Shown: positions 9,605 to 24,395, counted from the stretch's first letter. The stretch: DNA of 64,000 bases from Streptomyces dangxiongensis (GCF_003675325.1 NZ_CP033073.1:8021192-8085191); one strand, 5' to 3'. Program-made: numbers and translations. The notes: generated by a model from the sequence alone, not told the origin.

Positions 9605-11470
9605 TCAGCCACCGCTGGCCGCCGTCCATGACTGGTTGGAGCCGCCCGAGCAGCCCCACAGTTGGACCGGGGAATTGTTGGTCGTGGCGTTGTCGGTGAT
9701 GTCGAGGCAGAGGCCGGACAGGTCATTGGTGATGCTGCCGTCGGGGTGGAAGGTCCACTTCTGGCTGCTGGTGCCGTTGCAGTCCCATGTGATGACCTTG
9801 GTGCCGCTGCTGGTGCCGTTGCCGGCCGCGCCCAGGCACTTGCCGCCGATCTGCAACTCGCGGGCGGCGGAGTACAGGAAGTACTGGTTGTAGTTGCCGG
9901 ATCCGCAGTCCCAGATGATCTGCTGGGTGCCGTTGCCGGGGTTGCCGGCGTCGTCCAGGCAGCGGCCCGAGCCCTTGCTCGCTATCCGCGTCGCGGCTCC
10001 GCCCGCGTTCTTGGTGAAGGTGACCGTGGCGTGCGCGGGGAGCGTGTAGCTGAAGGATCCGGAGCCGTTCCAGGTGACGGTGAAGTCGGTCCGTGAGGAG
10101 TTGGTGTTGTAGGCCACCGCCACCTCGCCGCCGTCGGGGTTGCGATAGGCCTGGGACCAGATGCCGCCGCCGTCGGTCGACCCGATGCGGGTGGCGCCCG
10201 GCACGACGAACTTCGAGAACTGTCCGAGCTGGTAGTAGTTGTCGTTGTAGGTGACCTTGCCGGTGGACTGGTCGATGGTGACCAGACCAGTGCAACCGTT
10301 GCACCCCTCACCCATCTTCGGGCCGCCGTTCGCGTCCAGGGCCAGATTCCACAGCAGTGCGCCACTGGCCCAATTGGACGTGGACTCCAGCGCGAGTTGC
10401 GTGGCGTTCATCGGAGCGATGCCAGGACCGGTGGAGCACTCGCTCTCGTACAGCTTCTTCCCGGGGAACGAGTTGTGGATCGTGGTCATGTTCTGGAGGT
10501 CGTTCCAGTAGCAGTGCCACGCCGTTCCGTAGACCGCGTTGTAGGTGGCGCTGTCGCCCAGGAGTGTGTTGGCGAAGGGCAGGTCCGGGTGGCTGCTGTC
10601 ACCACCGAGGATCACCGTGTTCAGACCCGCCTGCGCCAGCGCCGGCGCCAGGTTGTTCTTGATGAAGTCGGACTCCTCGGCGCCCGACAGGACCATGCCC
10701 GAGTAGCTGGACGGGGCCTGGTCCGGCTCGTTCTGCGGGGTGATGCCCCAGACGTCGACACCCTTGGCCTTGTAGTCCCGCAGGAACTTCACGTAGTACT
10801 GCGCGAGCGGGCCGTAGGCAGAGGGGTTGAGACTGCCGTTGCCGCCTCCGCTGGAGCCCAGCATCGAGTTGTTCGTCTTCATCCACGCCGGCGGGCTCCA
10901 GTTGTTGGCGAAGAGCTTCATCGACGGGTTGAGCGACTGGGCCCGCTTGATGACCGGGATGACGTAGGTGTCGTCGTGTGCGGTGGAGAAGTGGCTCAGG
11001 GAGGGGTCGGCGACGCCGTTGTCGTCGTCGTAGGAATACGTCGAGGGGTTGCTCGCGGGGGTGGCGGTGTAGTCGGAGGACCCCATCGGCACGCGCATCA
11101 GCGAGAGCCCGATGCCGGTGCCCCGGCTGAACAGCGCCTTCATCACCTGGTCGCGGGTGGTGGCATCGAGCTTGTTCTGCAGCAGGTAGGTCGAGGAGTC
11201 CGTGAAGGCGGCGCCGAACCCGTCGATGCTCTGGTACGACCTGCTGTCGTCCACCGTCAGGTTCACCGGCCCGGAGGACACGGGGCCGAGGCCGACGCCC
11301 GGCTGAGGCGTCAGAGCGCTGCTCAGGTCGGACGTGGTCAGCGTGACCCCTACGGTGGCCGTCGTCGCGTCGGCGGTCCCGCTCGACACCGCCAGTAGCC
11401 CGCTTGCCGCGGTCATCGCCAGAGCGAGGGCCGGCGCTCCGACTCCGCGGTATGTGCGTCTGAGGTTCAT
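9605..11470 (-). CDS. Secreted GH30 glycosidase (glucosylceramidase / beta-1,6-galactanase type) with ricin-type lectin domain
   Basis: The 621-aa enzyme carries a Sec signal peptide (about 1-36). The GH30 (beta/alpha)8 domain contains the acid/base E248 in WGITPQNEP and the likely nucleophile E344 in YESECSTG. A beta-sandwich follows, then from about residue 495 a ricin B beta-trefoil (GSGRCLDD, GKCLGA and GLCLDI repeats with YNQYF, SQKW and NQSW ends). GH30 members hydrolyse beta-1,6-galactan, beta-1,6-glucan or glucosylceramide; the lectin and the galactan-active neighbours favour galactan, but this is inference. The gene is divergent from the expansin-like gene across a 350-bp gap. Confidence 0.92.
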   Translation of the reverse strand: MNLRRTYRGVGAPALALAMTAASGLLAVSSGTADATTATVGVTLTTSDLSSALTPQPGVGLGPVSSGPVNLTVDDSRSYQSIDGFGAAFTDSSTYLLQNKLDATTRDQVMKALFSRGTGIGLSLMRVPMGSSDYTATPASNPSTYSYDDDNGVADPSLSHFSTAHDDTYVIPVIKRAQSLNPSMKLFANNWSPPAWMKTNNSMLGSSGGGNGSLNPSAYGPLAQYYVKFLRDYKAKGVDVWGITPQNEPDQAPSSYSGMVLSGAEESDFIKNNLAPALAQAGLNTVILGGDSSHPDLPFANTLLGDSATYNAVYGTAWHCYWNDLQNMTTIHNSFPGKKLYESECSTGPGIAPMNATQLALESTSNWASGALLWNLALDANGGPKMGEGCNGCTGLVTIDQSTGKVTYNDNYYQLGQFSKFVVPGATRIGSTDGGGIWSQAYRNPDGGEVAVAYNTNSSRTDFTVTWNGSGSFSYTLPAHATVTFTKNAGGAATRIASKGSGRCLDDAGNPGNGTQQIIWDCGSGNYNQYFLYSAARELQIGGKCLGAAGNGTSSGTKVITWDCNGTSSQKWTFHPDGSITNDLSGLCLDITDNATTNNSPVQLWGCSGGSNQSWTAASGG

Positions 11471-11586
11471 GGAGGGCGTCCCGCTTCCGCCAGGGCCCGC
11501 TGCTGCTGTCCCCGACTGCGCGCAGCAGATTTGTCAGGGCCGCTTACAATTGGATGCCCAATGTGCAAAGGGGTAAGTGCCGCTGT

Positions 11587-11600
11587 CAACACTCGTGTTG
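11587..11600. promoter_or_regulatory. Short palindrome between the GH30 and expansin-like genes
   Basis: CAACAC-TC-GTGTTG is a perfect 6-bp inverted repeat within a slightly longer imperfect palindrome. It lies 117 bases before the GH30 start on the minus strand and 221 bases before the expansin-like start. It could be an operator for either gene; the factor is unknown. Confidence 0.3.
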
Positions 11601-11820
11601 GCACTCGTTGGGAAGGTCCCGATCGCGCGCGGCCTGTTCGTCGCCGAGGAGCGGGACGCCGGACTGTGACCTCTGCGGGTCGTGGCGCAGGACCGACCCG
11701 CCGAGGGCGCCGTCCGCGGGGACTGTGCCGAGGAAAAAAGGACACGCGCCCGGCAACCTTTTCGCGTTCAGTGCCCACTGAGGAGTGCACCATCGGCTTC
11801 CATCTCCGAAACGGACAGAC

Positions 11821-12792
11821 ATGAGCACAGCGAGGCAGGTCGCGCGGGAGCGCAGACGCAGGCGCAGACTGATGCTGGGGGCCACCTTGACACTGGCCGC
11901 CACGGGCGTGGTCGCCTGTCTGGTGATGGCGTTGCTGCCCGATGGCAAGGCCGACGCGAAGCCGGCCGCGAGCACATCTGTCGCCGCCGGCCGAGTGACG
12001 GCAGCCACGGCGAGCGGCTCTGGCACCCCCTCCCCGAAGGGGAAGGCTTCCCCGAGCCCGTCCCGCTCCCGGAGCGCGACCGACGCCCCGAAAGCGTCTG
12101 CGACCACCACGAAGGCGAAGGCCTCGCCCGCGAAGACCCCGCGTCCGGCGCGCACGGGGTCCACCACGGCCGCGTCGCCGGGGCGGATCCGGCCCGGCAC
12201 CAGCTATCGGGGCGTCGCCACCGCCTATGAGGCCGGCGTCGGGGACGGCGCCTGCGGGTTCGGTCCGAGCCCCGACATGATGATCGCGGCGATGAACACC
12301 ACCGACTACGAGTCGGCCAGAGCCTGCGGGGCGTATGTGCACGTCCGCGCGGCGAACGGCGCCTCCGTCACGGTGCGGATCACCAATGAGTGCCCGCTGC
12401 CCTGCGCGCCTGGCCAGATCGACCTCAGCCACGAGGCGTTCATCAAGCTCGGCGACCTCGGGCTCGGCCGGATCCCGATCACCTGGAGCCTGCTCAGCCC
12501 CGGCAGCCCAGGTGCCCTCTTGGTCCGCTACAAGACGGGCTCCAGCCCCTACTGGTGCGGCATCCAGGTCCTCAACCACCGCAATCCGGTCGCCGCGCTG
12601 GAGGTCCGCACCTCGGGAGGCTGGCGGCAGCTGCCCCGTACCCCCTACAACTACTTCCTGTCCGCCGACGGCAGCGGCTGCGGCGGCGCGATCAGAATCA
12701 CGGACATCTACGGGCAGCGGCTGACCGTCGGTGACATCGGGATACGGCCGAACGTCATCCAGCCCACCGGTGTCCAGTTCGCCCGGCACTGA
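11821..12792 (+). CDS. Expansin-like protein (double-psi barrel plus C-terminal binding domain), membrane-anchored or secreted
   Basis: The 323-aa protein loosens polysaccharide networks without hydrolysis, judged by its resemblance to bacterial EXLX1-type expansins. A basic N-terminus and one hydrophobic helix (about 17-37) act as signal or anchor. A Ser/Pro/Lys/Thr-rich linker follows to about residue 125, then a double-psi beta-barrel with paired cysteines and the conserved Asp D201 in GQIDLSHEA. A CBM63-like domain comes next (LVRYKTGSSPYWCGIQVLNH onwards). I prefer the ATG at 11821 (MSTARQVARERR) over an upstream in-frame GTG at 11785, because the basic run is typical of a start; neither has a strong ribosome binding site. 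Confidence 0.85.
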   Translation: MSTARQVARERRRRRRLMLGATLTLAATGVVACLVMALLPDGKADAKPAASTSVAAGRVTAATASGSGTPSPKGKASPSPSRSRSATDAPKASATTTKAKASPAKTPRPARTGSTTAASPGRIRPGTSYRGVATAYEAGVGDGACGFGPSPDMMIAAMNTTDYESARACGAYVHVRAANGASVTVRITNECPLPCAPGQIDLSHEAFIKLGDLGLGRIPITWSLLSPGSPGALLVRYKTGSSPYWCGIQVLNHRNPVAALEVRTSGGWRQLPRTPYNYFLSADGSGCGGAIRITDIYGQRLTVGDIGIRPNVIQPTGVQFARH

Positions 12793-17868
<5,076 letters not shown>

Positions 17869-17898
17869 GCGCGGTCAGACCCCCGGCCGGCGAACGCA

Positions 17899-17931
17899 AG
17901 GGCCCGCCCCCTCGAGAGGGGAGCGGGCCTG
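17899..17931 (+). terminator. Terminator hairpin after the GH59-SGNH operon
   Basis: GGCCCGCCCCCTC pairs with GAGGGGAGCGGGCC across a small loop, with one bulge. It lies 30 bases after the SGNH stop codon and ends the operon. There is no T-run, as is common in actinomycetes. Confidence 0.75.
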
Positions 17932-18259
17932 GGCAGAGGCCGGATCAGGGCGGACGGACCTGCGCCGCACGGGGTGCGCCGACCGTACGGGGTCTGCGTC
18001 CCAGGCTCAACAGGACGTGAGCAGGAAGCCCTCGTCGGTGCTCGGTGCAGGAGCAGCCGCCGGGGACTTCTTTCGTCATCCGGGCCCACGGGGGGAGGCG
18101 CCGGGAGACGGCTCAGAGGGAGGCGACCGCTGCCTCGTCGCCGGCAGGCACAGCGGCCCGCAACCGGTCCAGCCGCTCGTACAGCGCGCGGATCAGCCAA
18201 GCCCGGTTGTGCACCCGGTGCAGGCTCGGGCACGGCTGGGACAGGCGGCCGTCGGCCTC

Positions 18260-18712
18260 CTGGCACGCTGCCGTCGCTGGTGGTCCGCATGTGGACGGAC
18301 ACCGACGTGCAGGAGGGGCACACAGTGCTGGAGACCGACACCGGCACCGGCTACTCCACCGCGCTGGCTGCGAACGACTCGGCTCGGCCGCCATCACCTC
18401 GATCGAGATAGACGGCCGCCGGCTGGAGCAGGCGGCGAGCGGCTCTACGCCTGCGGGTAGACGCCGACGCTGGCGGTGGCGGACGGGCTGTACGGGTACT
18501 GGCCCGAGGCGAAGTCCGACCGGATCGTGGCCGCCTGCTCCTTCCGCGCCGTGCCCCCGGCCCTGCTCGCACAGGTGAGGCCGGGCGGGAAGATCCTTCT
18601 CACCTTGTCCGGCTGGCTCCACGGATACGCCCGCGTCCTGCTCACCGTCGCCGAGGACGGCACCGCCGAGGGGCAGCTGCTGGGCGACACCGCGCCCGGA
18701 CGGAGGACGTGA
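18260..18712 (+). pseudogene. PCMT-like methyltransferase remnant (RiPP-associated type)
   Basis: Three frames together read GHTVLETDTGTGYSTALAA, SAAITSIEIDGRRLEQAASG and then ERLYACG-stop-TPTLAVADGLYGYW. The last continues open as RIVAACSFRAVPPALLAQVR and LTLSGWLHGYARVLLT. This is the SAM-binding core of protein-L-isoaspartate O-methyltransferase-like proteins; from memory, closely similar ones sit beside ATP-grasp RiPP maturases in Streptomyces. Two frameshifts and a TAG codon at about 18452 inactivate it, and the C-terminal part is missing. No ATP-grasp partner is left in the window. Confidence 0.65.
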
Positions 18713-19193
18713 CGGACCTCCGCCGGGCGCCTGGTCTGCCCTGGGCTCAGCCGCCGCTTCCTTGTACGCGAGATGTGCCCAACGACCGCCGTTCACCCGC
18801 CGCCGGGGTGTCCTTCGTGGCGGCTTCTCGCCGTCATCGAGCCCGCGTGAGCTCCCTTGTGGAGCCCTGTCCAGCGGGCGGTGGCCGGCCCACCGGTGTC
18901 GGCCACCGCCCGCCGAGGCAAACTGAACACCAAGGGCCAGAGCGTCTACCGTGCTCCAGCCGGAGTTGCTCGGAAGCGCCCGGTGGGTTCTTCCACTTGT
19001 TGATCAAAGCGAACCGCTCTTCGTACGTCAGCTGTCGTGCCTTGAACGCCTCCTGGCTCCAGCGCGCCTGCGCTGGCAACAGCGTACGAGTGGGGACCGA
19101 CAGGCAGCCGGTGGAACGCAATCCACGCGGAGTCCCGGAATCGCTGTGGCATCCCGGGACCTCCCGCAAGGTCGCTCAGTACTGCAGCCGCAG
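18713..19193. other. Decayed stretch between methyltransferase and IS701 remnants
   Basis: A minus-strand stretch around 19000-19070 (AFKARQLTYEERFALINKWK) looks like real protein sequence, but I cannot assign it, and its frame is disrupted on both sides. No intact gene is present. Confidence 0.4.
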
Positions 19194-20512
19194 TTACGGG
19201 GGTCGGTGGCCTCGTCGGCGGTAGTGGCTGAGGCGGGCGCGGTGTTGATGACGGCGTCGCCAGTATGACCAGTGCAGGATATGACCGGCTTCGTGCCGGA
19301 CGGCGTGGGTGAATCTGCTCAGCAGGCGGCGGATCTCGTTCACGCTCAGTCGGATCAGGTCGCTGCCGTGTCCCCCTTTTCGTGAGCGGTGGCCCGGACC
19401 GCAGCCAGGTGAGCGGCGGCCGCCATGGCCAGGGTGATGTGCCGGTACCAGGCCGCGTACTGACGGACTTGGTAGTGATCCAGACCCGCCTCGTTCTTCG
19501 CGGCCTGGAAGCACTCCTCGATCGCCCAGCGGGCCCCGGCAGCGTGGACGATCTCGGCCGGCGCAGTGTTCGCGGGCGCGTGCACCAGGTAGTAGGCCCG
19601 TTCGTCGTCGGCGAGGGACCGTCGGATCAGCAGTGCGTCTTCGAAGCCGTCGTCGCCCTCGCCGGGCAGCGGGACCAGGGCCCAGGCGTATTCACGCAGG
19701 CCGTGCGCACCGTCACCGGCGGAACGGATCTCCCAGGCATGTTCCGGCAGGATCGCCGAGACGGTGCGGGCGTTCTGCCCGCGCGGCCCGCACCGGTGCT
19801 TGCCGGAGATCGCCAGGACGTAGCTCAGGCGCTGCCCGGCCAGCCAGCGGCGCAGGACGGGGTCCTGGCCGTAGACCTCGTCCGGTCACCCAAAACGGCA
19901 CCCTCGCGGCAACCGCCCGCTCCAGCATCGCGCGGGCCAGCGCGGGCTTGGTGCGGAAGACGACCTCGGCGCCGATCCTCGCATCCGCCCGGCGGGCCGG
20001 ATCCTCGATCCAGGAGGTGGGCAGGTACAGCTCTCGGTCGATCAACGCCCGCCCCTTCGTGGAGGCGTAGGCCAAGAACACTCTTAGCTGACAGTTGTCG
20101 ATCTTCCCGGAGGTGCCGGTGTACTGCCGCTGCACGCCGGCCGACCGGGAGCCCTTCTTGATGAAGCCGGTCTCGTCCACGGCCAACACGCCGTCCTCGG
20201 CGCCCAGATGTTCCAGCACGAAGCCGCGAACCTCGTCACGGACCGCGTCGGCGGACCAGTCGGCCTGGTTCAGCAGCCGCTGCTGCCGTCCGGGCACAGC
20301 TCACCGGCCTGCTCGGCCAGCGTCCAGCCGTTCTTGCGTTCCAAGGGTGCAAGCAGTCCGCGCAGATACTCCCTTGCCCGCCGACGTGGCTCGGACCTGC
20401 GGAAATACCCACCGATCCGAGCATGCAGTGCGTCCAGACCGGTCGCCCAGCGGTGCACCTCATCAACCGTGACGTCCCCACCCATGCCCAGCTCAACGAG
20501 CAGCCAGACCAA
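19194..20512 (-). pseudogene. IS701-family transposase, broken by frameshifts
   Basis: The minus strand carries the parts of an IS701 transposase in order. The N-terminal [20 protein letters not shown] (about 20330) comes first, then the catalytic block GVLAVDETGFIKKGSRSAG (about 20180), DPARRADARIGAEVVFRTKP (about 19970), and the C-terminal EECFQAAKNEAGLDHYQVRQ (about 19480). The tail is HILHWSYWRRRHQHRARL. Frame changes occur at about 20296, 19890 and 19370, so no full-length product can be made. A second, shorter fragment of the same family lies at 37.4 kb. Confidence 0.8.
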
Positions 20513-20608
20513 CCGTCACAGCAACTGCGGCTGCAGTATTAGGGCTTGTTGATAGCGCGCTTGTGCGGCAATCATGGCTTGCTCAGCATCCATCGGTGGG
20601 GGAGAAGC

Positions 20609-21709
20609 ATGGAATCGGATGGGTTGGTGTCGGTGGTCATGTCGGCACTCACGGGGTTAGCAAGCAGTGCGGGCACTGGCCTTGGCACCGCGGCTACGGA
20701 GGAGGTTCGGCGCCTGGCACGAGAGCGCCTCGGTTCCTCAGACGAGGGAAGCGCGACACTCACGCAGCTCGATGAGGCGCCGTCTGCACCTGGCCCTCAA
20801 GAGGAAGCCCGCGCACAACTCGCAACAGCGATCACCAGCGACCCGGAGTTTGTGAGAAGGCTTCGGGAGGCCCTGGAGCCGGCGCACGTCAGGGCCGGAT
20901 CGGACATCAACACCATCACCATCGGAGGTGGCGTAGAGAAGAGCACGATTACTATCGGCCCCGTAACACTTCAGAACACCCCCGGAGCGCGGGCCTCGCT
21001 GACCGCCATCGTTGCCATCCTGGCCGTACTCATTGCCTTAGGTTTATACGGAGGGGTGAAATGGCTTACCGGCGAGGGGACTGATATACCGTCCTCCTTG
21101 GGTGAGTCAGGGGGGAATGGGTCGGATCCGGGGGCTCTGCCGGGCGGAGGCAAAAATACGCCGCGCAAGATGATGCCAATCACCGAGACGGGTCAGCTCG
21201 AAGCGGTCCTGCCTGGCGTAGACAGTATCTTGAATGGCTGGTCGTTAAAGACACCCGCTAACACCTTCTCGGGGAAAGCCTGCACCACCTCCTGTGCCGG
21301 GATCCTTTGGGAGAGCACGGTCACCTTCACTGACCCGAGTGCCAACAACGTTGCGGTGTTCCGTGTCCTCTCGTACCGCACGGAAAAATCGGCTGAAGCG
21401 GGCTACAAAGACTTTCTAACCGCCGCAGCTCAGCCCAGCGACGATGGTTTGAAGGGGCGACCTATGGCGATGAGCGCTGTGGGAGAGCAGACTGCTGCCT
21501 TCGCCACGGAGGGATACAACGGCAATGCAACGACCTATCAGATGGCTTCGATCAACCGCGCTGGCACGGTTGTTTCCCGTATCGTCTATGGAGGTGGCAC
21601 TCGTGAACTCGACACAAACGTGCTGCTTGCCTTCACGAGGATGGTCGACGAACGAGCCCGTCAAGGCCAACGTGGTGAGACCCCAACGGCGGTAGCGTCT
21701 CTTTCATAG
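20609..21709 (+). CDS. Single-pass membrane protein of unknown function, low GC
   Basis: The 366-aa protein starts at the ATG at 20609, which has ggggga about 6 bases upstream; an in-frame start 63 bases earlier lacks a site. Residues about 1-115 form a helical, Ala/Ser-rich cytoplasmic part (SALTGLASSAGTGLGTAATE). A DINTITIGGGVEKSTITIG beta-type repeat comes before one transmembrane helix at about 146-168 (LTAIVAILAVLIALGLYGGV). About 200 extracytoplasmic residues with two cysteines (CTTSC) follow. No family was recognised. Base composition is clearly lower in GC than the neighbours, suggesting separate acquisition. It stands alone between two transposase remnants. Confidence 0.75.
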   Translation: MESDGLVSVVMSALTGLASSAGTGLGTAATEEVRRLARERLGSSDEGSATLTQLDEAPSAPGPQEEARAQLATAITSDPEFVRRLREALEPAHVRAGSDINTITIGGGVEKSTITIGPVTLQNTPGARASLTAIVAILAVLIALGLYGGVKWLTGEGTDIPSSLGESGGNGSDPGALPGGGKNTPRKMMPITETGQLEAVLPGVDSILNGWSLKTPANTFSGKACTTSCAGILWESTVTFTDPSANNVAVFRVLSYRTEKSAEAGYKDFLTAAAQPSDDGLKGRPMAMSAVGEQTAAFATEGYNGNATTYQMASINRAGTVVSRIVYGGGTRELDTNVLLAFTRMVDERARQGQRGETPTAVASLS

Positions 21710-21811
21710 AGTCAGCACGGAAGAGACTGGGCCGTGTTTTAAGCCGCCGACGGCGCTCAGGCTCTAGGGCGTGTTGCGAAAGTGGATCTTGTTCGTTGAT
21801 GATCATGTCTT

Positions 21812-22318
21812 GTGGGACGTGGGGATCTGGCGAACGGACAGTGGGCCCGGCTTGAACCGTTGCTGCCGCGGGGCATCAAGCCGGGCCGTCCGCAGGTGTG
21901 GACGCGGCGGCAGCTCATGGACGGCATACGGTGGCGAACCCGGACCGGTGCTCCCTGGCGCGATGTGCCCGAACGCTATGGGCCGTGGGACCGGGTCTAT
22001 GACTTGTTCCGGCGCTGGCAGCGAGACGGGACCTGGGCAAGGATCCTCACCCAGCTCCAGGCCGAGGCGGACGCCGAGGGCCTGATCACCTGGGACGTGA
22101 ACGTCGACTCCACCGTCTAGGCCGCGCAAGCGCCCGGACCGGGTGCGGGCCGACAAGGCGTACGACTCCCGTGGCAACCGCTCCTACCTGCGCAGACGCG
22201 GGATCAAGGCCACCATCCCCATCCCGGCGGACCGTGTCCGCAACCGCCTCAAGCGCGGATCACGCGGCGGGCGGCCACTGACGTTCGACAAGGACGATTA
22301 CAAGCAGCGGCACGCGGT
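21812..22318 (+). pseudogene. IS5-family transposase with internal deletion, fused to tpg remnant
   Basis: The first 102 residues (LANGQWARLEPLLPRGIKPG, WRTRTGAPWRDVPERYGPWD) are the N-terminal half of an IS5/IS427-group transposase, ending at the first catalytic Asp (NVDSTV-stop). The sequence then jumps to the later DKAYDSRGNRSYLRRRG block with the second Asp, and stops at DKDDYKQRHAV, before the catalytic Glu. About 200 bases of the middle and the whole 3' end are missing. The junction at about 22318 runs straight into the tpg-like sequence. Confidence 0.75.
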
Positions 22319-22346
22319 ACAGCCGATCTTGAAGGGAACCCTCCCA

Positions 22347-22900
22347 TTGGGCCTGGTCGCCGACGGCCTGGACCGCGCCGTGCAGAAGGCGTTCACCCGC
22401 CCCATCCCGAAATCCGCGGGCGCGCAGATGCGCTACCTCGTCCGTCAGCTCAAGGGCACCCGCGCGGTCGCCACCGCGCTCGGCGTCTCCCAGCGCACCG
22501 TGGAGCGCTACGTCAAGGACCAGATCCGCCGGCCCCGACCGCCTCGCTCAACGCCTGGCCGACGCCGTACGGGCCCGCTGGCAGCCCCGTATCCGCGAGC
22601 AGGCCCGCCGCCAGGCCGCCACCAGCACCGGCCTGGTCATCGACACCCGCGCCCGGTTCGGGTTCACCGCCGCGCCCGGCACCACTGACGACGCCCGCCT
22701 GCGCCACCTCACCCTCGCCCTGCCACCCGACTACGCCGCCCGCCTGTTCGACGCCCAGCAAGCCGGCGCCACCGAGCAGCAGAACTGCGCGACATCACCG
22801 CCGAAGCCCTCGCCCACGTCTACTTCCGCGACGGCGGCGCCGCGCCCAGGAGCTGATGGTGGAGTTCACCGACGTCGAGCAACTGGAGTTCGACCTGTAG
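22347..22900 (+). pseudogene. tpg: Telomere terminal protein gene (tpg-like), broken by frameshifts
   Basis: The sequence reads LGLVADGLDRAVQKAFTRPI, then RYLVRQLKGTRAVATALGVS with the HTH helix QRTVERYVKDQI. After a frameshift at about 22535 it continues AVRARWQPRIREQARRQAA, then STGLVIDTRARFGFTAAP, and ends ELMVEFTDVEQLEFDL-stop. This is the order of Streptomyces Tpg, the protein covalently bound to 5' ends of linear replicons. Three frameshifts (about 22535, 22788 and 22845) and loss of the usual ATG, now TTG, make it inactive. Tpg genes usually lie near linear chromosome or plasmid ends, so this is a marker of replicon position. Confidence 0.75.
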
Positions 22901-23094
22901 CTCGGGAAAGGCGAAGTGGTCGGCTGTGCGTGCCGTTGTGACTGAGCGCTTCAGTTGGCGGATGAGCAGTTGAGTTGGCGAGCTGAGCGTGCGAATTCAC
23001 CGGACCGACTCCACCGATGCCCCGCCCAGCCCGCGTACGGCTCGCGACCCGAAGTGCTCGGTCCGTCCGGGGCGCCTGGCGGGGCGGTCAGGTA

Positions 23095-23884
23095 TCAGCC
23101 GAGCCCGACCAGTTCGGCGATCGTCCCGCCGAGGACCCGGTCGCGTACTTCGCCCGGGCTGGTGACCCGTTCCACCAGCGCCCGGGCGAGGACCGGGTCA
23201 CCGTAGGGTGCGTCCGAGCCGAACAGGGTCCGGTCCGGGATCTCCTTGATAGCCAACCGGACCGCGAAGACGATGTTGGCCGTGGACAGCTCCAGGTACA
23301 TGTTCGGGGTGTCCCGCACCAGTTCGAGGGCCTGCATCCAGTGCTGCCCTCCCAACTGGCTGACCACCAGCGGAACGTCATGGTATCGGCGGGCCAGTGC
23401 GGCCAGCGTTGCCAGGTCCTCCGTACGGGTTGGCGCGGATCCGTGCACGACCACGGGCAGCCGCCCCTGGTCGGCCGCCGCCTGGAGGACCGGTTCGATC
23501 AGCCCTGCCCCTCCAGGCGGTGGTGTCAGCTCCCCGATCCCGTGCAGTCCGCGCCCGACCACCTCCTGCTCCACGATCTCGGCTGTCTCCTGCAATCCCA
23601 GACCCAGCGGCACCGACAGAAAGCCGATGAACCGGTCCGGCAGTGCGGCAAGCGCGGCGTCCAGTTCCCGCCACGCCCCCCCGGTACGCCTCGACCGTGC
23701 CGGCCCGGCCTCCAAGTGCCCTCTCCAGAACGGCCATCTCCCGGCGCAGTGCGGCCAGGTCGCCGGCCCGCTCCGGGTGCGGTCGGGTGGGGAACAGGAC
23801 GGCGCGGTCGACTCCGGCCTCGTCCAGCAGCCCCACGTGCGCCTCAACCGGGTCGTGGACGTGGCTGTGCGCGTCGATGATCAC
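23095..23884 (-). pseudogene. Amidohydrolase family 2 protein with one frameshift
   Basis: The N-terminal frame (MIIDAHSHVHDPVEAHVGLL) has the metal-binding HxH motif of amidohydrolases and runs to about 23690. The rest continues in a second frame (RELDAALAALPDRFIGFLSV, LPVVVHGSAP, RTLFGSDAPYGDP) with the later metal-binding His and Asp, giving about 262 residues overall. The shift lies at a run of seven G (minus strand), a typical place for a real or sequencing indel. The substrate is unknown. The gene is divergent from a MerR regulator 106 bases away. Confidence 0.7.
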
Positions 23885-23911
23885 TGATTCGTTCCCTGTT
23901 CCCTCCGTCTT

Positions 23912-23935
23912 GACCGGTCGGGAATTCGGCCGGTC
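23912..23935. promoter_or_regulatory. Candidate MerR operator between amidohydrolase and MerR genes
   Basis: Arms GACCGG and CCGGTC flank a centre containing GAATTC, giving a largely symmetrical 24-bp element in the 106-bp divergent intergenic region. MerR-type regulators bind such inverted repeats in their own or a divergent promoter. The link is by position only. Confidence 0.4.
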
Positions 23936-23990
23936 AGGGCACTGTTGCTCCCTGACACCGTTGGAAGGTCAAATCGAAAGGAACGGATCG

Positions 23991-24377
23991 GTGCTGATCG
24001 GAGAGCTGTCACGCCAAACCGGAGTGAGCGAACGGCTGCTGCGCTACTACGAGCGGACGGAACTGATCCATGCCGAACGCCGCGCCAACGGCTACCGCGA
24101 ATACGACGACCAGACGGTGGAGACGGTGCGCCGCGTGCGCGCCCTGCTCGCCGTCGGCCTGCCCACCCGCATCATCCGCCAGGTCCTGCCCTGCACCCAG
24201 GACACGGCGACGCTGCGCCCCTGTCCCGGAGTCCTCACCAGCCTGCGCGACCAGTTGGATATCCTCGACCAGCGTGCCGCCGAGCTGAAGACCGCCCGTC
24301 GCCTGCTGCGCCAGACGATCGCCGCCACCGAGGACACCGAGAACACGGCCGGCCAGGCTCCAACGCCGGGCACCTGA
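23991..24377 (+). CDS. MerR-family transcriptional regulator
   Basis: The 128-aa protein starts with a MerR winged helix (LIGELSRQTGVSERLLRYYE, then NGYREYDDQTVETVRRV), followed by a dimerisation coiled coil (about 85-115). The two cysteines, C70 and C80 (LPCTQDTATLRPCPG), could sense an effector but are not a classical metal site. The GTG at 23991 is preceded by aaagga 9 bases upstream. It is divergent from the amidohydrolase gene and probably controls it. Confidence 0.88.
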   Translation: MLIGELSRQTGVSERLLRYYERTELIHAERRANGYREYDDQTVETVRRVRALLAVGLPTRIIRQVLPCTQDTATLRPCPGVLTSLRDQLDILDQRAAELKTARRLLRQTIAATEDTENTAGQAPTPGT

Positions 24378-24395
24378 ACTCCGTCGCCTCACTGA

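Noticed and set aside
18713..19193. Possible gene on the minus strand (AFKARQLTYEERFALINKWK)
   Set aside because: Protein-like, but frames break on both sides and no family is recognised, so it was not listed as a gene.
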